This document shows, in pieces, positions 50,936 through 62,815 of a stretch of 64,000 nt of DNA; within the stretch, counting starts at the first letter, position 1; each line of letters starts with the position of its first letter. The notes under the pieces are model-generated. The model made no database searches. It had not been told where the DNA came from and worked only from the letters and a program-made list of their open reading frames with translations. The position numbers were made by a program, and so were the translations under genes. This DNA is from Shewanella acanthi (GTDB lineage Bacteria; Pseudomonadota; Gammaproteobacteria; Enterobacterales; Shewanellaceae). The stretch spans positions 3,658,001 to 3,722,000 of the forward strand of contig NZ_CP080413.1 of NCBI RefSeq assembly GCF_019457475.1. The letters run 5' to 3'.

Positions 50936-51394
50936 TTAGAGTGAAAAATCCGCCAGACGCTCGTTTCTCGCAAGTTCTTCACTTCGGATTGTCGACTGAC
51001 ACTCATCTATTTGCTGTAGCCAAGCTTGTTCATCCCACAGCTCAAACTTGTTCAACTGCCCAACCAACATAATACGCTTATCCAAGTTGGCATATTGCCT
51101 CAGCGGTGGTGGCAGTAAAATACGACCATTGTTATCCAACTCCACTTCGTGGGCATAGCCTAACAACAGACGCTTCAAGGATCTTTGGGTATTATCTGTG
51201 TCCGACAGCTTAAGTAACTTAGCTTCGATCAGTTCCCACTCGTGGATTGGATACAAGAGTAAACAGGCGGATTGGATATCAACTGTAATGACGATTCGTC
51301 CCTCGTGTTCGAGCTGCAAAGGTTCGCGGTATCGCACTGGTATCGCGATCCGTCCCTTCGTATCCAAGTTTATGGCACTCGCCCCACGAAACAC
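50936..51394 (-). CDS. mraZ: Transcriptional regulator MraZ
   Basis: DNA-binding repressor of the division and wall cluster. The 152 residues contain two SpoVT-AbrB-like halves, each with the DxxxR motif: [15 protein letters not shown] and [16 protein letters not shown]. It forms ring-shaped multimers that bind direct repeats upstream of its own gene, and three such repeats are visible here. It is the first gene of the fifteen-gene run to lpxC. Confidence 0.97.
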   Translation of the reverse strand: MFRGASAINLDTKGRIAIPVRYREPLQLEHEGRIVITVDIQSACLLLYPIHEWELIEAKLLKLSDTDNTQRSLKRLLLGYAHEVELDNNGRILLPPPLRQYANLDKRIMLVGQLNKFELWDEQAWLQQIDECQSTIRSEELARNERLADFSL

Positions 51395-51420
51395 GCTAAT
51401 TCATCCTATCCTTTGGTCTT

Positions 51421-51450
51421 TGATCCACAAATATCCACTATTTCCCACAA
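51421..51450 (-). promoter_or_regulatory. MraZ operator: three GTGG repeats at 10-bp spacing
   Basis: On the minus strand GTGGG, GTGGA and GTGGA begin at 51448, 51438 and 51428, exactly 10 bases apart, 31 to 54 bases before the mraZ start. MraZ of E. coli binds similar TGGG-type repeats at this spacing. The repeats sit just downstream of the -10 element, fitting autorepression. Confidence 0.85.
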
Positions 51451-51456
51451 TTGCTA

Positions 51457-51486
51457 AGTTTAGGGACAGTAGATAAACATTGTCAA
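51457..51486 (-). promoter_or_regulatory. Promoter of the mraZ/division cluster
   Basis: Minus strand perfect -35 TTGACA (51481-51486), 18-bp spacer and -10-like TAAACT (51457-51462). Transcription would start inside the MraZ repeats. Confidence 0.7.
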
Positions 51487-51901
51487 GGGATGGAATCCTT
51501 TTATAAATCCAGTTGGCAAGCGGGTTAGCAGCATGTTTACGCAATACGCGCTGTAGTGGGATTTAACAAAATGAATTGTCTGAGTTAGACGAATTTTTGA
51601 AGGATTCTGGAATACAAAATGAGCAAAAAAACATCAACCCTTAGGTTTCAGTCAGTTGCGTCATAAAATTGACTCAAATAATTGCCTAAATGTGGGATTT
51701 AATCAGGCATTAATTCACGTTAGACTCATCGATTGCAACAATAAAAACTGGAAACTCACCACCTTGTTACTACGTGTACCGTAATAACACCAAATAAATA
51801 ACCATTTTTTCGCATCTAACAACAAATTTGTTCTAAGGCAGTGGCGAAATATTTATTTCACGAATGCGAAGAAGATCAAATCTCGCATTCAGGACTCGAT
51901 A
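51487..51901. other. Divergent intergenic region, mraZ to PepSY gene
   Basis: 415 AT-rich bases without a convincing gene. A 15-codon frame (ATG 51619, preceded by GAAGGA) ends at 51666; it may be chance. The promoter of the rightward PepSY pair should lie here but I cannot place it. Confidence 0.5.
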
Positions 51902-52618
51902 ATGCATAACATTTTCACCGCTTTCTGGATCCGCAAGAGCCACAAATGGCTCGCACTTATCACAGGTCTTCAGCTTTTGATTTGGCTTGGTTCAGGCGCC
52001 TATATGGTGTTAATGGACATAGAGTTTATTCGCGGTAAGACACTCACCAACACACCAACATCAAAACCTCTACAGGCAAATCTGTACGAATATTCCTTTA
52101 ATGACCTACTTAAGGACTATCCCGATGCAACCGAAATCAACCTCTATACCTTAGGTGGCAATGCCGTTTACAGCGCCAGAATGGCTGGAAAGCTTCAGCG
52201 CTTAGATGCAACAACGGGGCATTTACTCCCCATATTGTCTGAGCAACAAGCCATTGAAATCGCGAGTCAACTTTATCGAGGCGACACTAAGGTCAATAAC
52301 ACTGTGCTCTATCAGCAACACCCGCCAAGGGAGATCTCCGCTCGGTTCCTCCCAGTTTGGGCGGTTGAGTTTGCATCGCCAATGACGCCCACCCTCTATA
52401 TTTCAGCTGTAACGGGGCAGCTGGTTAGTACCCGACACAATTACTGGCGAGCATTCGATTTCCTGTGGATGCTGCACATCATGGATTATGAAGAACGCGA
52501 GGATGTGAATAACAATTTACTCGGGCTTGTGAGCAGTCTTTCGCTATTAACGGCAATGTTTGGCATTGCACTTACCTATATCAGCTTTAGACGCCGCTTG
52601 GATAAACAAGATGACTAA
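51902..52618 (+). CDS. PepSY-domain membrane protein (first of tandem pair)
   Basis: A 238-residue inner-membrane protein. An N-terminal helix (about 16-38, after the typical RKSHKWLALITGLQLLIWL) is followed by a PepSY-like periplasmic part and a C-terminal helix (about 205-228). The segment FDFLWMLHIMDYEERED before the last helix is echoed in the next gene (SDFLFMLHFMDYRPSNG), so the two are diverged duplicates. PepSY-TM proteins are often found with iron-siderophore uptake or reductase systems; no such genes adjoin here. It overlaps the next gene by 8 bases. Confidence 0.85.
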   Translation: MHNIFTAFWIRKSHKWLALITGLQLLIWLGSGAYMVLMDIEFIRGKTLTNTPTSKPLQANLYEYSFNDLLKDYPDATEINLYTLGGNAVYSARMAGKLQRLDATTGHLLPILSEQQAIEIASQLYRGDTKVNNTVLYQQHPPREISARFLPVWAVEFASPMTPTLYISAVTGQLVSTRHNYWRAFDFLWMLHIMDYEEREDVNNNLLGLVSSLSLLTAMFGIALTYISFRRRLDKQDD

Positions 52619-53684
52619 CAGTGAAGGGGCGGCTAATAACAAAAACCTTTGGCAAAGGATCCAGAGCCTACACAAGTGGCTTGGGTTACTTGTCGGACTA
52701 CAACTGCTGATTTGGCTCGCCACAGGTCTTGCCTTTAATTCAATTGATGGGCGGTATCTTGATGCAAATCATTACCGCATCAAATCCGTACCTGAGGTGA
52801 TAACAACGCCCCTTGCGTCCCTCGAGCCATTATTGGAGGGCACATTTGGTAAGAATGTGCAGCAGTTAAGACTGACCTCCGTTCTCGGCCGCCCCGTGTA
52901 TGAACTCTCAATTATGAATCAACAAATTCATCGATATTGGGCCGATACCCTTGAGCCCTTTAGCTTAGGGCTAGAACAGATAGCGACCATTGCAAAGCAG
53001 AGTTATTCAGGCCATGGCCATCTTGGTCAGGTTCAAATACTCAATGATGGCAGCGCATTTGAGGTTGAGGGAAACATTGCAGTCATCGCTACGGATGATG
53101 AAATAAGAACTCGCATTTACATCGATCCCACGTCGGGCAAGGTGCTTGGACATAAAAATAACTTTTCCGATGTCAGCGACTTTCTGTTTATGCTTCATTT
53201 TATGGATTATAGGCCCAGCAACGGCATCACATTTAACCATCTGCTAGTTCAGCTTGTCGCCATTATAGCCTTGCTATTGGGGATGAGTGGCAGCCTTAGT
53301 CTGTGGCATAAATATCGTCAAGGCCAGCTCTCAATACGCTCGTTATTTACCCGTAAACACGGAGGAATAATCAAAGTGTATGCGCTTGAATCCAAACTAC
53401 TAATAGGGCAATTTCCCGTTGGAAACACCTCCCTTTTAGAGGCCATTAATGACGATAAGCCTTGGGTGATGAGTCATTGTGGAGGGGGTGGTCGCTGCGG
53501 TTTGTGTAAATTACGTTTTAAGGATAATCCTCCCGCACCCAACGACTATGATCTCGATAAACTTAGCCAACAAGAGCTTGATTTAGGCATTCGTCTCAGT
53601 TGCCAACATCCAAGCACTGCCTGCGAAGTCATGCTGATTTCGGCCGCACAGCAACGCTATTGGCAACGTAACCACAATATCTAG
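52611..53684 (+). CDS. PepSY membrane protein fused to an NqrF-type [2Fe-2S] ferredoxin domain
   Basis: The frame is open from 52560, but the ATG at 52611 is preferred; it overlaps the upstream stop by 8 bases and gives 357 residues. N-terminal helix about 23-42, PepSY-like periplasmic region about 50-190, second helix about 212-233, then a cytoplasmic plant-type ferredoxin domain (about 255-345). Cluster cysteines are C290, C296, C299 and C331, with spacing x5, x2, x31. That is the spacing I recall for the NqrF ferredoxin domain. The chain could carry electrons at or across the inner membrane, for example to a ferric-siderophore or other metal substrate. This is inference; the partner is unknown. 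Confidence 0.85.
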   Translation: MTNSEGAANNKNLWQRIQSLHKWLGLLVGLQLLIWLATGLAFNSIDGRYLDANHYRIKSVPEVITTPLASLEPLLEGTFGKNVQQLRLTSVLGRPVYELSIMNQQIHRYWADTLEPFSLGLEQIATIAKQSYSGHGHLGQVQILNDGSAFEVEGNIAVIATDDEIRTRIYIDPTSGKVLGHKNNFSDVSDFLFMLHFMDYRPSNGITFNHLLVQLVAIIALLLGMSGSLSLWHKYRQGQLSIRSLFTRKHGGIIKVYALESKLLIGQFPVGNTSLLEAINDDKPWVMSHCGGGGRCGLCKLRFKDNPPAPNDYDLDKLSQQELDLGIRLSCQHPSTACEVMLISAAQQRYWQRNHNI

Positions 53685-53776
53685 GGGTCGCCCCAGTAAA
53701 AAATTCAGGGTATAGTCTAAATATTAACCAACCTCTGCCGATATAGCGTTAGGGATATAAATGCACAGGGGGGCTT

Positions 53777-54097
53777 ATGAGTGGACTTGATAGTTATTAT
53801 GCAATGATTGCTCAGCCTGCAAGGGCTGTGTTCCAACCTAAACGCATCGTTGACCAGGTCAGCGGTACGACGTCTAATGGCTCGGACAGCCACGAAACTC
53901 CTCAGTCACAACTTCCCCCTAAACTCGATGGTAAAGTCAGAGAAAGACGTAAAACGCAGGATGCCAGTCGTAATAGACGCCGTCGTGCCAGCGATAGAAA
54001 AAACGCTAAAAAATCCAATACGGCATTAGACGTCACTGACGACAGCGCACAATTTGGCAAGCCTGCGAAAGGTCAAATTATCGATATTGAAGTTTAA
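53777..54097 (+). CDS. Small basic, mostly disordered protein of unknown function
   Basis: A 106-residue protein opening with an ordered-looking segment (LDSYYAMIAQPARAVFQPKRIVDQVSG). A polar linker follows, then a strongly basic patch (KVRERRKTQDASRNRRRRASDRKNAKK, about 50-77) and an acidic end closing QIIDIEV. No signal peptide or membrane helix is present. A GGGGGG run just before the ATG can serve as ribosome site. I do not recognise the family. The basic patch could bind nucleic acid, which is only a guess. It ends 104 bases from the convergent glpK. Confidence 0.6.
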   Translation: MSGLDSYYAMIAQPARAVFQPKRIVDQVSGTTSNGSDSHETPQSQLPPKLDGKVRERRKTQDASRNRRRRASDRKNAKKSNTALDVTDDSAQFGKPAKGQIIDIEV

Positions 54098-54201
54098 GAT
54101 TAGGCTGCGGCTTCAATTGAAGCGAGTCGTCCTACGCAGTTGAACGATTAAACCAATTCAAGCCTGATATTTGAACAATTCGCCTTGGATGAATGTTAGC
54201 G

Positions 54202-55695
54202 TCATGACTCCCTTGAACGCGAGCGGGACACAGCATCCAGCCAACCGCTATAGAGGTGCTCTCGCCTCTTAGCATCAATGTTTGGCATAAAATGCTTATC
54301 AATACTTGCCCTATGCTCAAGGTCAGTTACCGAGGTCCAAAATCCCACGGCAAGCCCAGCCAAAAATGCGGCTCCTAAGGCCGTGGTTTCGCATACATTG
54401 GGACGAAGCACTTCGACATCGGTAATATCGGCCTGAAATTGCATTAAAAAATCATTGGCAACAGCGCCGCCATCCACCTTTAAGCGTTTAAGACTCACTC
54501 TACTATCTTGGATCATCGCATCGAGTAAATCTTTGCTTTGATAGGCAATGGATTCTAAAGCCGCGCGAATAATATGGTTACGATTGGCGCCGCGAGTTAA
54601 ACCAAAGATTGCCCCTCTGGCATTGGGATCCCAATAGGGAGCCCCTAATCCAACAAAGGCAGGGACTAAATACACGCCATTGGTATCGGCCACCTTCGCA
54701 GCAAAGTATTCTGTATCGCTGGCATCGCGAATAAGGCCTAATTCGTCCCTTAACCACTGAATGGTTGCTCCACCCATAAACACCGCGCCCTCGAGGGCGT
54801 AATTGACTTCCCCCTTCGGGCCAACTGCGATTGTCGTCAATAAACCATTGGAGGAACGGACAGCTTTGTCACCTGTGTTCATTAACAGGAAGCAGCCAGT
54901 GCCATAGGTGTTTTTAGCCATGCCGGGCTCGACACAGAGCTGACCAAATAATGCTGCCTGTTGATCGCCAGCAATCCCCGCGACGTTAATCTCGCTGCCC
55001 TCACCCGCAATCCGTGTAGTACCGTAGATACTGCAAGAAGGCTTGACCTCAGGCAGCATAACCTCGGGAATGCCAAGAGCCTTAAGCAGATGTTTATCCC
55101 AATTCAAGCTGTGAATATTAAACAGCAGTGTGCGAGCCGCATTGGTGGGGTCGGTGACGTGCACTTTACCTTCGGTAAGCTTCCATAATAGCCAAGTATC
55201 TACCGTGCCAAACAGCAGTTCTCCACGTTCAGCTTGCACGCGCGCATTAGGCACATTATCCAAAATCCATTTAATCTTAGTGCCTGAAAAATAAGGGTCG
55301 AGTAACAGCCCAGTATTGTCGCGCACGTAATCCTCTAGTCCCTGCGCTTTTAACTGCTCGCATATTTCGGCGCTGCGACGACACTGCCAAACGATGGCAT
55401 TGTAAATGGGTCTTCCGGTGGTTTTCTCCCAAATGATGGTCGTTTCACGCTGATTGGTAATGCCAATAGCTGCCACCTCATCACTGCGGATCCCCGCTCT
55501 AGCTAAAGACTCAATCAATACCGAACTTTGGCTAGCCCAAATCTCCATAGGATCGTGTTCAACCCAGCCAGGATTAGGATAGATTTGGCGAAATTCGCGT
55601 TGGGATACACTGACGATATTGGCATCATGGTCGAACACGATTGCCCTTGAGCTAGTGGTGCCTTGATCTAAGGCAACAACGTATTTTGTCTGCAC
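54202..55695 (-). CDS. glpK: Glycerol kinase
   Basis: Phosphorylates glycerol to glycerol-3-phosphate in the cytoplasm. The 497 residues belong to the FGGY kinase family: N-terminal phosphate loop [15 protein letters not shown], glycerol-site residues in [12 protein letters not shown], and [11 protein letters not shown] and [16 protein letters not shown] in the second domain. It has no adjoining glpF or glpD, so it is a lone unit here; 207 bases separate it from the fadL-like gene upstream. Confidence 0.97.
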   Translation of the reverse strand: MQTKYVVALDQGTTSSRAIVFDHDANIVSVSQREFRQIYPNPGWVEHDPMEIWASQSSVLIESLARAGIRSDEVAAIGITNQRETTIIWEKTTGRPIYNAIVWQCRRSAEICEQLKAQGLEDYVRDNTGLLLDPYFSGTKIKWILDNVPNARVQAERGELLFGTVDTWLLWKLTEGKVHVTDPTNAARTLLFNIHSLNWDKHLLKALGIPEVMLPEVKPSCSIYGTTRIAGEGSEINVAGIAGDQQAALFGQLCVEPGMAKNTYGTGCFLLMNTGDKAVRSSNGLLTTIAVGPKGEVNYALEGAVFMGGATIQWLRDELGLIRDASDTEYFAAKVADTNGVYLVPAFVGLGAPYWDPNARGAIFGLTRGANRNHIIRAALESIAYQSKDLLDAMIQDSRVSLKRLKVDGGAVANDFLMQFQADITDVEVLRPNVCETTALGAAFLAGLAVGFWTSVTDLEHRASIDKHFMPNIDAKRREHLYSGWLDAVSRSRSRES

Positions 55696-55845
55696 ATCTT
55701 TTCCCTCACCGCTGGAGTCACTTAGTTTTTTAGCTAATACAACCCTGATTATGCTTTGAATATATTAGTAAATGCCCATTACGCAAAATAGCAAATGGTA
55801 AAATTGAGGTCTGTAGCAGATCAAAAACACTGACTGAAAGACAAT

Positions 55846-55873
55846 AAAAAGCCCTGAGGATACAGGGCTTTTT
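55846..55873 (-). terminator. Rho-independent terminator after the FadL-type gene
   Basis: AAAAAGCCCTG / CAGGGCTTTTT, an 11-bp stem with a 6-nt loop and runs of T on the minus strand, 30 bases beyond the stop of the FadL-type gene. Confidence 0.88.
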
Positions 55874-55902
55874 TATCGACAAAGAAGAGGCCTAAATGCA
55901 AA

Positions 55903-57249
55903 TTACATTTTGTAGCTTAGCTGCAGACCTGTCATCCATACATCGCCTGTCGCTTCACCATCGAAGCTGATGGTCGCTAGATTCAACAGATTTTGCTTTT
56001 CATTGATTGGCGCATCACCAGTTGCTCTAATATAGGTCAAAGCGAGATCAATAGTTAAGTTTTCAGAGGCTTGATAACCCGCCCCAATTGATAACCACAG
56101 ACGGTCTGAATCAGGAATAGTCGTCGAGCGCCACTCATCTGTCGCGGCCGTTTTATCTAAGGCAACACCTGCCCGCATGCTCAGTGCGTTATTTAACTGA
56201 TAAGTCGTGCCTAAGGCAAAACGCCAGTTATCCTTAAAGTGTTCTTCTTTAACCAGATCCGACTCAATGTCTCCGGTAGGTTTAACATCGCCAGGGAAGT
56301 AAGCCACCAATTGGTCAAATACACTCCAATCGGTCCAGTTAACACTTGCGTGCATAGACCAGTTGTCGGTCAGTTGATGATGCGAAGCTAATTCAGCAAA
56401 GGCAGGTAATTCTAGCGGGATGTAACCTTTAATGTGGGTATCTGCGCCGCCATCGTAAACCACACCCGATACATGACCATCCAATTCCAGTTTTACGCTA
56501 CTGTGGTAGGCAAAACCGAGACGGTGACTAGGGTTGATTTGCCAGCTAGTACCAAACTGCCAGCCATAACCAAAATCATCACCTTCCATGCTTTTCAGCT
56601 CTGTACCCGCAGGCGGTAAAATACCCGCAACCTGTGCAGGCAGACCAGGGCGCACGGCTTCAATCCAACCCGGTAATGAGGCAGCAACCTCACCCTCGCC
56701 ATAAACAAAACGGAAACCACCGCCAACACTAATCTGGTCATTCACACGATAAGCAATACTTGGATTAAGCTCCACCGTGGTGACTGAAGTTTTATTACCA
56801 AAAATGGCTGCTGGATGGGTGCTCGGTAGATCGGTTGCTAAACCATAGTTTGAATTGAGCGCCAGACCCCATGTCCAGAAATCATTTAACTGATTCGAAT
56901 AATAGAAGTTAGGGACTAAAGCGTCACCTGCCATATCGAGACCATCACCATTGATAGTGACAGGTTCGGCACCGAGTAATGCAGAGCTGATACCTACATC
57001 ACCTTCAACATTCACATTTGGCATAATATAAATACCGCCTGTAGAAATTTGGCGCCCTTCGAGATACGTCAACATAGCAGGATTACGCCCCTGTGCCGAC
57101 GCATTGTCGGCGATAGCCGCTTCACCGGCAAAGGCACGACCAAGCCCTGTCGCCGAGTATTCGGCTAATTGAAAGCCTGCAGCTTGAACCTGAGTCGTTG
57201 TTGCGAGTAAAGCAGCCGATACGGCTAAAGTCAGAAGACGTTTTTGCAT
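55903..57249 (-). CDS. FadL-type outer-membrane channel for hydrophobic compounds
   Basis: Beta-barrel transporter of the OmpP1/FadL/TodX family, taking up long-chain fatty acids or other hydrophobic molecules. The frame is open to 57294, but the ATG at 57249 opens directly into a signal peptide (MQKRLLTLAVSAALLATTTQ, cut after VQA); this gives 448 residues. The mature start AGFQLAEYSATGLGRAFAGEAA with NPAMLTYLEGRQ is the family N-terminal hatch signature. The last residues LQLSYKM end in the aromatic/hydrophobic pattern of barrel proteins. It is a single-gene unit with its own terminator. Substrate preference cannot be told. Confidence 0.92.
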   Translation of the reverse strand: MQKRLLTLAVSAALLATTTQVQAAGFQLAEYSATGLGRAFAGEAAIADNASAQGRNPAMLTYLEGRQISTGGIYIMPNVNVEGDVGISSALLGAEPVTINGDGLDMAGDALVPNFYYSNQLNDFWTWGLALNSNYGLATDLPSTHPAAIFGNKTSVTTVELNPSIAYRVNDQISVGGGFRFVYGEGEVAASLPGWIEAVRPGLPAQVAGILPPAGTELKSMEGDDFGYGWQFGTSWQINPSHRLGFAYHSSVKLELDGHVSGVVYDGGADTHIKGYIPLELPAFAELASHHQLTDNWSMHASVNWTDWSVFDQLVAYFPGDVKPTGDIESDLVKEEHFKDNWRFALGTTYQLNNALSMRAGVALDKTAATDEWRSTTIPDSDRLWLSIGAGYQASENLTIDLALTYIRATGDAPINEKQNLLNLATISFDGEATGDVWMTGLQLSYKM

Positions 57250-57703
57250 TGTTATTCTCAAATATTTTGTTGTTATTTCGTCCACCCTGCCCAAATACTA
57301 GGGTAGCCAGTAACTTGGGTATTACCCAATTAACCAGCGGCGCAGTTTACTCAGACAATAGAGGTTTGCAACAGCACGACAAAAAACAGAATAAAACACT
57401 AAAAATAGCAAAAATACTTACATTTAAATTAATTAAGAAGGTTGATAACCATGCCTTATTAGCAAAAAATTCGAATTTGCTGTGACTAATTCGCATTTTA
57501 CAAACCATGCAAACACAGTAAAACCATTGAAAATACAAGTCATTATAGATTGTTTACTCTAAAAACAACCGTAAGCTATAAAAGAATAAAAAGTGCAGCA
57601 TAAATCACTATTACATTTCAAGATGCAGTGATTTCCTCGGAGCACAAAAACAATATTGAGTAAATACAGAAACTTATACATACTCAAACATTATTTAATA
57701 ACA
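57250..57703. other. Intergenic region upstream of the FadL-type gene
   Basis: About 450 AT-rich bases between the FadL-type gene start and the end of leuD. No gene is convincing. Promoter and control sites for the FadL-type gene should be here, but I see no clear FadR- or CRP-like palindrome. Confidence 0.5.
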
Positions 57704-57729
57704 AAAAAGCCTAGCTTTTTACACTAGGC
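57704..57729 (-). terminator. Rho-independent terminator of the leucine operon
   Basis: Minus strand GCCTAG / CTAGGC with a 9-nt loop followed by six T residues, 45 bases beyond the leuD stop. Confidence 0.8.
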
Positions 57730-57773
57730 GTTAAAGATTAATTAAAGTTTAGGTACAACTGTTCGCTGAATGT

Positions 57774-58379
57774 TTAACTGCGCCAACTCGGGATCTGCGA
57801 CTCGTAAGCGCTTATCTTGGCATCGTGCGACAGGGTCAATCCAATCGCATCTAAGCCGTTAAGCAGCTTATGGCGTGCCGATTCAGCCAGTGTAAAACTG
57901 AACTCGGCGCCCGTTGGGGACGTCACCTTGCAAGCGGTTAAATCGACGGTAATCCGCGCCCCTTCCTGCACCTCAACTTCATTAATTAACTGACGTACCT
58001 CATGGGCTTTAAGCTTTACAGGTAAAAGGCCGTTATTAATTGAGTTACCGTAAAAAATATCCGCAAAGCTTGGGGCAATGATGGCACGCAGACCAAAATC
58101 TGCCAGCGCCCAAGGGGCGTGCTCACGGCTCGATCCGCAACCAAAATTTTCCTGTGCCAGCAGAATGGTAGCACCACTAAAGCGAGGTTTATTTAGTGTA
58201 AACTCAGGGTTTGGCACGTCACCTGCTTCATCTAAATAACGCCAGTCGTGGAATAGGTGCACGCCAAATCCATCGCGGGTGACCTTAGATAAAAACTGCT
58301 TTGGAATAATTTGATCGGTATCGATGTTGGCGCTGTCGATCATGACCGCAAGCCCGGTATGGCTAGTAAAAGGTTGCAT
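57774..58379 (-). CDS. leuD: 3-isopropylmalate dehydratase small subunit LeuD
   Basis: Small (swivelling domain) subunit of isopropylmalate isomerase in leucine synthesis. The 201 residues match E. coli LeuD. Motifs are [16 protein letters not shown] and the substrate-recognition loop [14 protein letters not shown]. It follows leuC after 23 bases. Confidence 0.97.
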   Translation of the reverse strand: MQPFTSHTGLAVMIDSANIDTDQIIPKQFLSKVTRDGFGVHLFHDWRYLDEAGDVPNPEFTLNKPRFSGATILLAQENFGCGSSREHAPWALADFGLRAIIAPSFADIFYGNSINNGLLPVKLKAHEVRQLINEVEVQEGARITVDLTACKVTSPTGAEFSFTLAESARHKLLNGLDAIGLTLSHDAKISAYESQIPSWRS

Positions 58380-58402
58380 TAACTTTTCTCCTGGGATAAC
58401 GG

Positions 58403-59823
58403 TTAGTAAGGTTTACGGATATCGACAAAATGACCGGCAATTGCCGCTGCTGCGGCCATCGCAGGACTCACCAAGTGAGTGCGACTACCGCGCCCTTGGC
58501 GACCTTCGAAGTTACGGTTACTGGTCGAGGCACAGCGATCGCCAGCTTCTAATCTGTCATCGTTCATCGCCAAACACATAGAACAGCCAGGTAAACGCCA
58601 CTCAAATCCCGCATCGATAAAGATTTTATCTAAACCTTCTGCCTCAGCCTGCGCCTTCACCAAGCCAGAACCTGGCACAACGATAGCCGTGACGCCCGAA
58701 GCCACCTTGCGACCTTTTGCCTGTTTCGCGGCGCTGCGTAAATCTTCAATACGCGAGTTAGTGCAAGAGCCGATAAAGACTTTGTTAATAGATACATCGG
58801 TCATCGGCGTGCCTGCATTTAAGCCAATATATTCCAATGCCTTTTCCATACTGGCGCGCACCGTTGGATTGGTTTCGTCGGCGGGGTTTGGCACAGGGGC
58901 ATCGATAGCCACTACTTGTCCAGGGTTAGTGCCCCAAGTCAGCTGCGGCGCAATATCGGCAGCATCTAACACCACAACCGCATCAAACTCAGCGCCATCG
59001 TCAGTTTTCAGAGCCTTCCAAGCGTCGACGGCTTCTGCCCAATCCGCTCCCTTAGGTGCAAATTCACGCCCTTCTAAATAATCGAAGGTAGTTTGATCTG
59101 GAGCCACCATGCCCGCCTTAGCGCCCATTTCAATCGCCATGTTGCAGACGGTCATTCGACCTTCCATCGACAGCGCTTCAATCGCTTCACCGGCAAATTC
59201 AACGACATACCCCGTACCACCATCCATCCCAATCTTACCGATAATCGCTAATACGATATCTTTGGCGGTTACGCCATCGGTGACATGGCCACGCACTTCA
59301 ATTTTCATGGTTTTAGCTTTTAATTGGCGCAGGGTTTGGGTCGCCAGCACATGCTCAACTTCTGAGGTGCCAATACCAAAGGCCAGAGCACCAAAAGCCC
59401 CATGTGTCGCCGTGTGTGAGTCACCACAAACAATAACAGTACCGGGCAGAGTAATGCCAAGTTCGGGCCCCATAACATGCACAATCCCTTGATTAGGATG
59501 ATGAATGTCATATAAACGTATACCAAAGTCTTTGCAATTTTGCGCAAGCGTTTCGACTTGCGTTCGTGCCATTGGGCTTAGGGCATCTAAACTGGCGCTG
59601 CGGGTCGAGGTGTTGTGATCCATAGTGGCAAATGTTTTTTCCGGCGCGCGTAATTGACGGCCGGCCACCTTTAAGCCACTAAAGGCTTGAGGCGATGTCA
59701 CCTCATGGACTAAGTGTCTATCAACATAAATGATTGGCGCTTCACCATCGGGTACGGCGACCACATGGGCATCCCACACTTTTTGATACAGGGTTCTAGG
59801 GATATTCGTTTTTGAAGAAGTCA

Positions 59824-59824
<1 letters not shown>
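58403..59824 (-). CDS. leuC: 3-isopropylmalate dehydratase large subunit LeuC
   Basis: Aconitase-family [4Fe-4S] subunit that isomerises 2- to 3-isopropylmalate. The 473 residues carry the cluster cysteines in [14 protein letters not shown] and [11 protein letters not shown], and the early [20 protein letters not shown] motif. Its start shares a base with the leuB stop. Confidence 0.97.
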
Positions 59825-62549
<2,725 letters not shown>

Positions 62550-62605
62550 TTCGCATCTCCGTGGAACGTCGCCGTTCATTTAGTAACTTTTGCCGTATTC
62601 AGATA

Positions 62606-62635
62606 CAAAAAACCCCGCAACATTGGTGCGGGGTT
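62606..62635 (-). promoter_or_regulatory. Leucine operon attenuator (terminator hairpin)
   Basis: Minus strand AACCCCGCA / TGCGGGGTT, a 9-bp stem with a 7-nt loop followed by T residues, lies between the leader peptide and leuA. A transcription terminator ahead of the first structural gene is what attenuation requires. Confidence 0.88.
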
Positions 62636-62670
62636 TATGAGTGTTTTGCTGGTTTACCGAGCGTGCAACA

Positions 62671-62733
62671 CTAAGACCTCCGCGTTTTTGGCGCGAGAGT
62701 GAGGAGAAGGAGGTCGAGTTTGCGGCCATTCAT
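62671..62733 (-). CDS. leuL: leu operon leader peptide LeuL
   Basis: A 20-codon frame reading MNGRKLDLLLLTLAPKTRRS, with six leucines of which four are consecutive. An in-frame ATG two codons earlier (62739) is an alternative start. The stop is 36 bases upstream of the attenuator stem. The Leu-codon region contains GACCTCC, which pairs perfectly with GGAGGTC at the end of the peptide frame (62709-62715 with 62675-62681), making the usual pause hairpin. Ribosome stalling at Leu codons when leucyl-tRNA is scarce would release an alternative fold and prevent termination. No good ribosome site is seen, which is common for leaders. Confidence 0.85.
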   Translation of the reverse strand: MNGRKLDLLLLTLAPKTRRS

Positions 62734-62783
62734 ATTCATTTCTAGTAAATATTTATTCAATGCATCGGTAATGTGATGTTCAA

Positions 62784-62812
62784 TAATTAACTTGATTAAC
62801 TCAGACTGTCAA
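62784..62812 (-). promoter_or_regulatory. Probable leucine operon promoter
   Basis: Minus strand perfect -35 TTGACA (62807-62812). The -10 is unclear; at 17-bp spacing it would be TAATTA (62784-62789), a weak match. The position about 50 bases before the leader peptide is right. Confidence 0.5.
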
Positions 62813-62815
62813 CCC

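Noticed and set aside
50905-51006. A 34-residue N-terminal extension of RsmH
   Set aside because: It overlaps mraZ and the inner ATG gives the exact E. coli length and start.
51619-51666. A 15-codon frame with a GAAGGA site in the mraZ-PepSY intergenic region
   Set aside because: Too short to separate from chance; no Leu-, His- or similar codon run and no attenuator follows it.
58479-59081. A 200-codon plus-strand frame opposite leuC
   Set aside because: It lies wholly inside the well-supported leuC gene in the opposite direction and its composition (Ser/Ala/Thr/Pro rich) is that of an antisense shadow.
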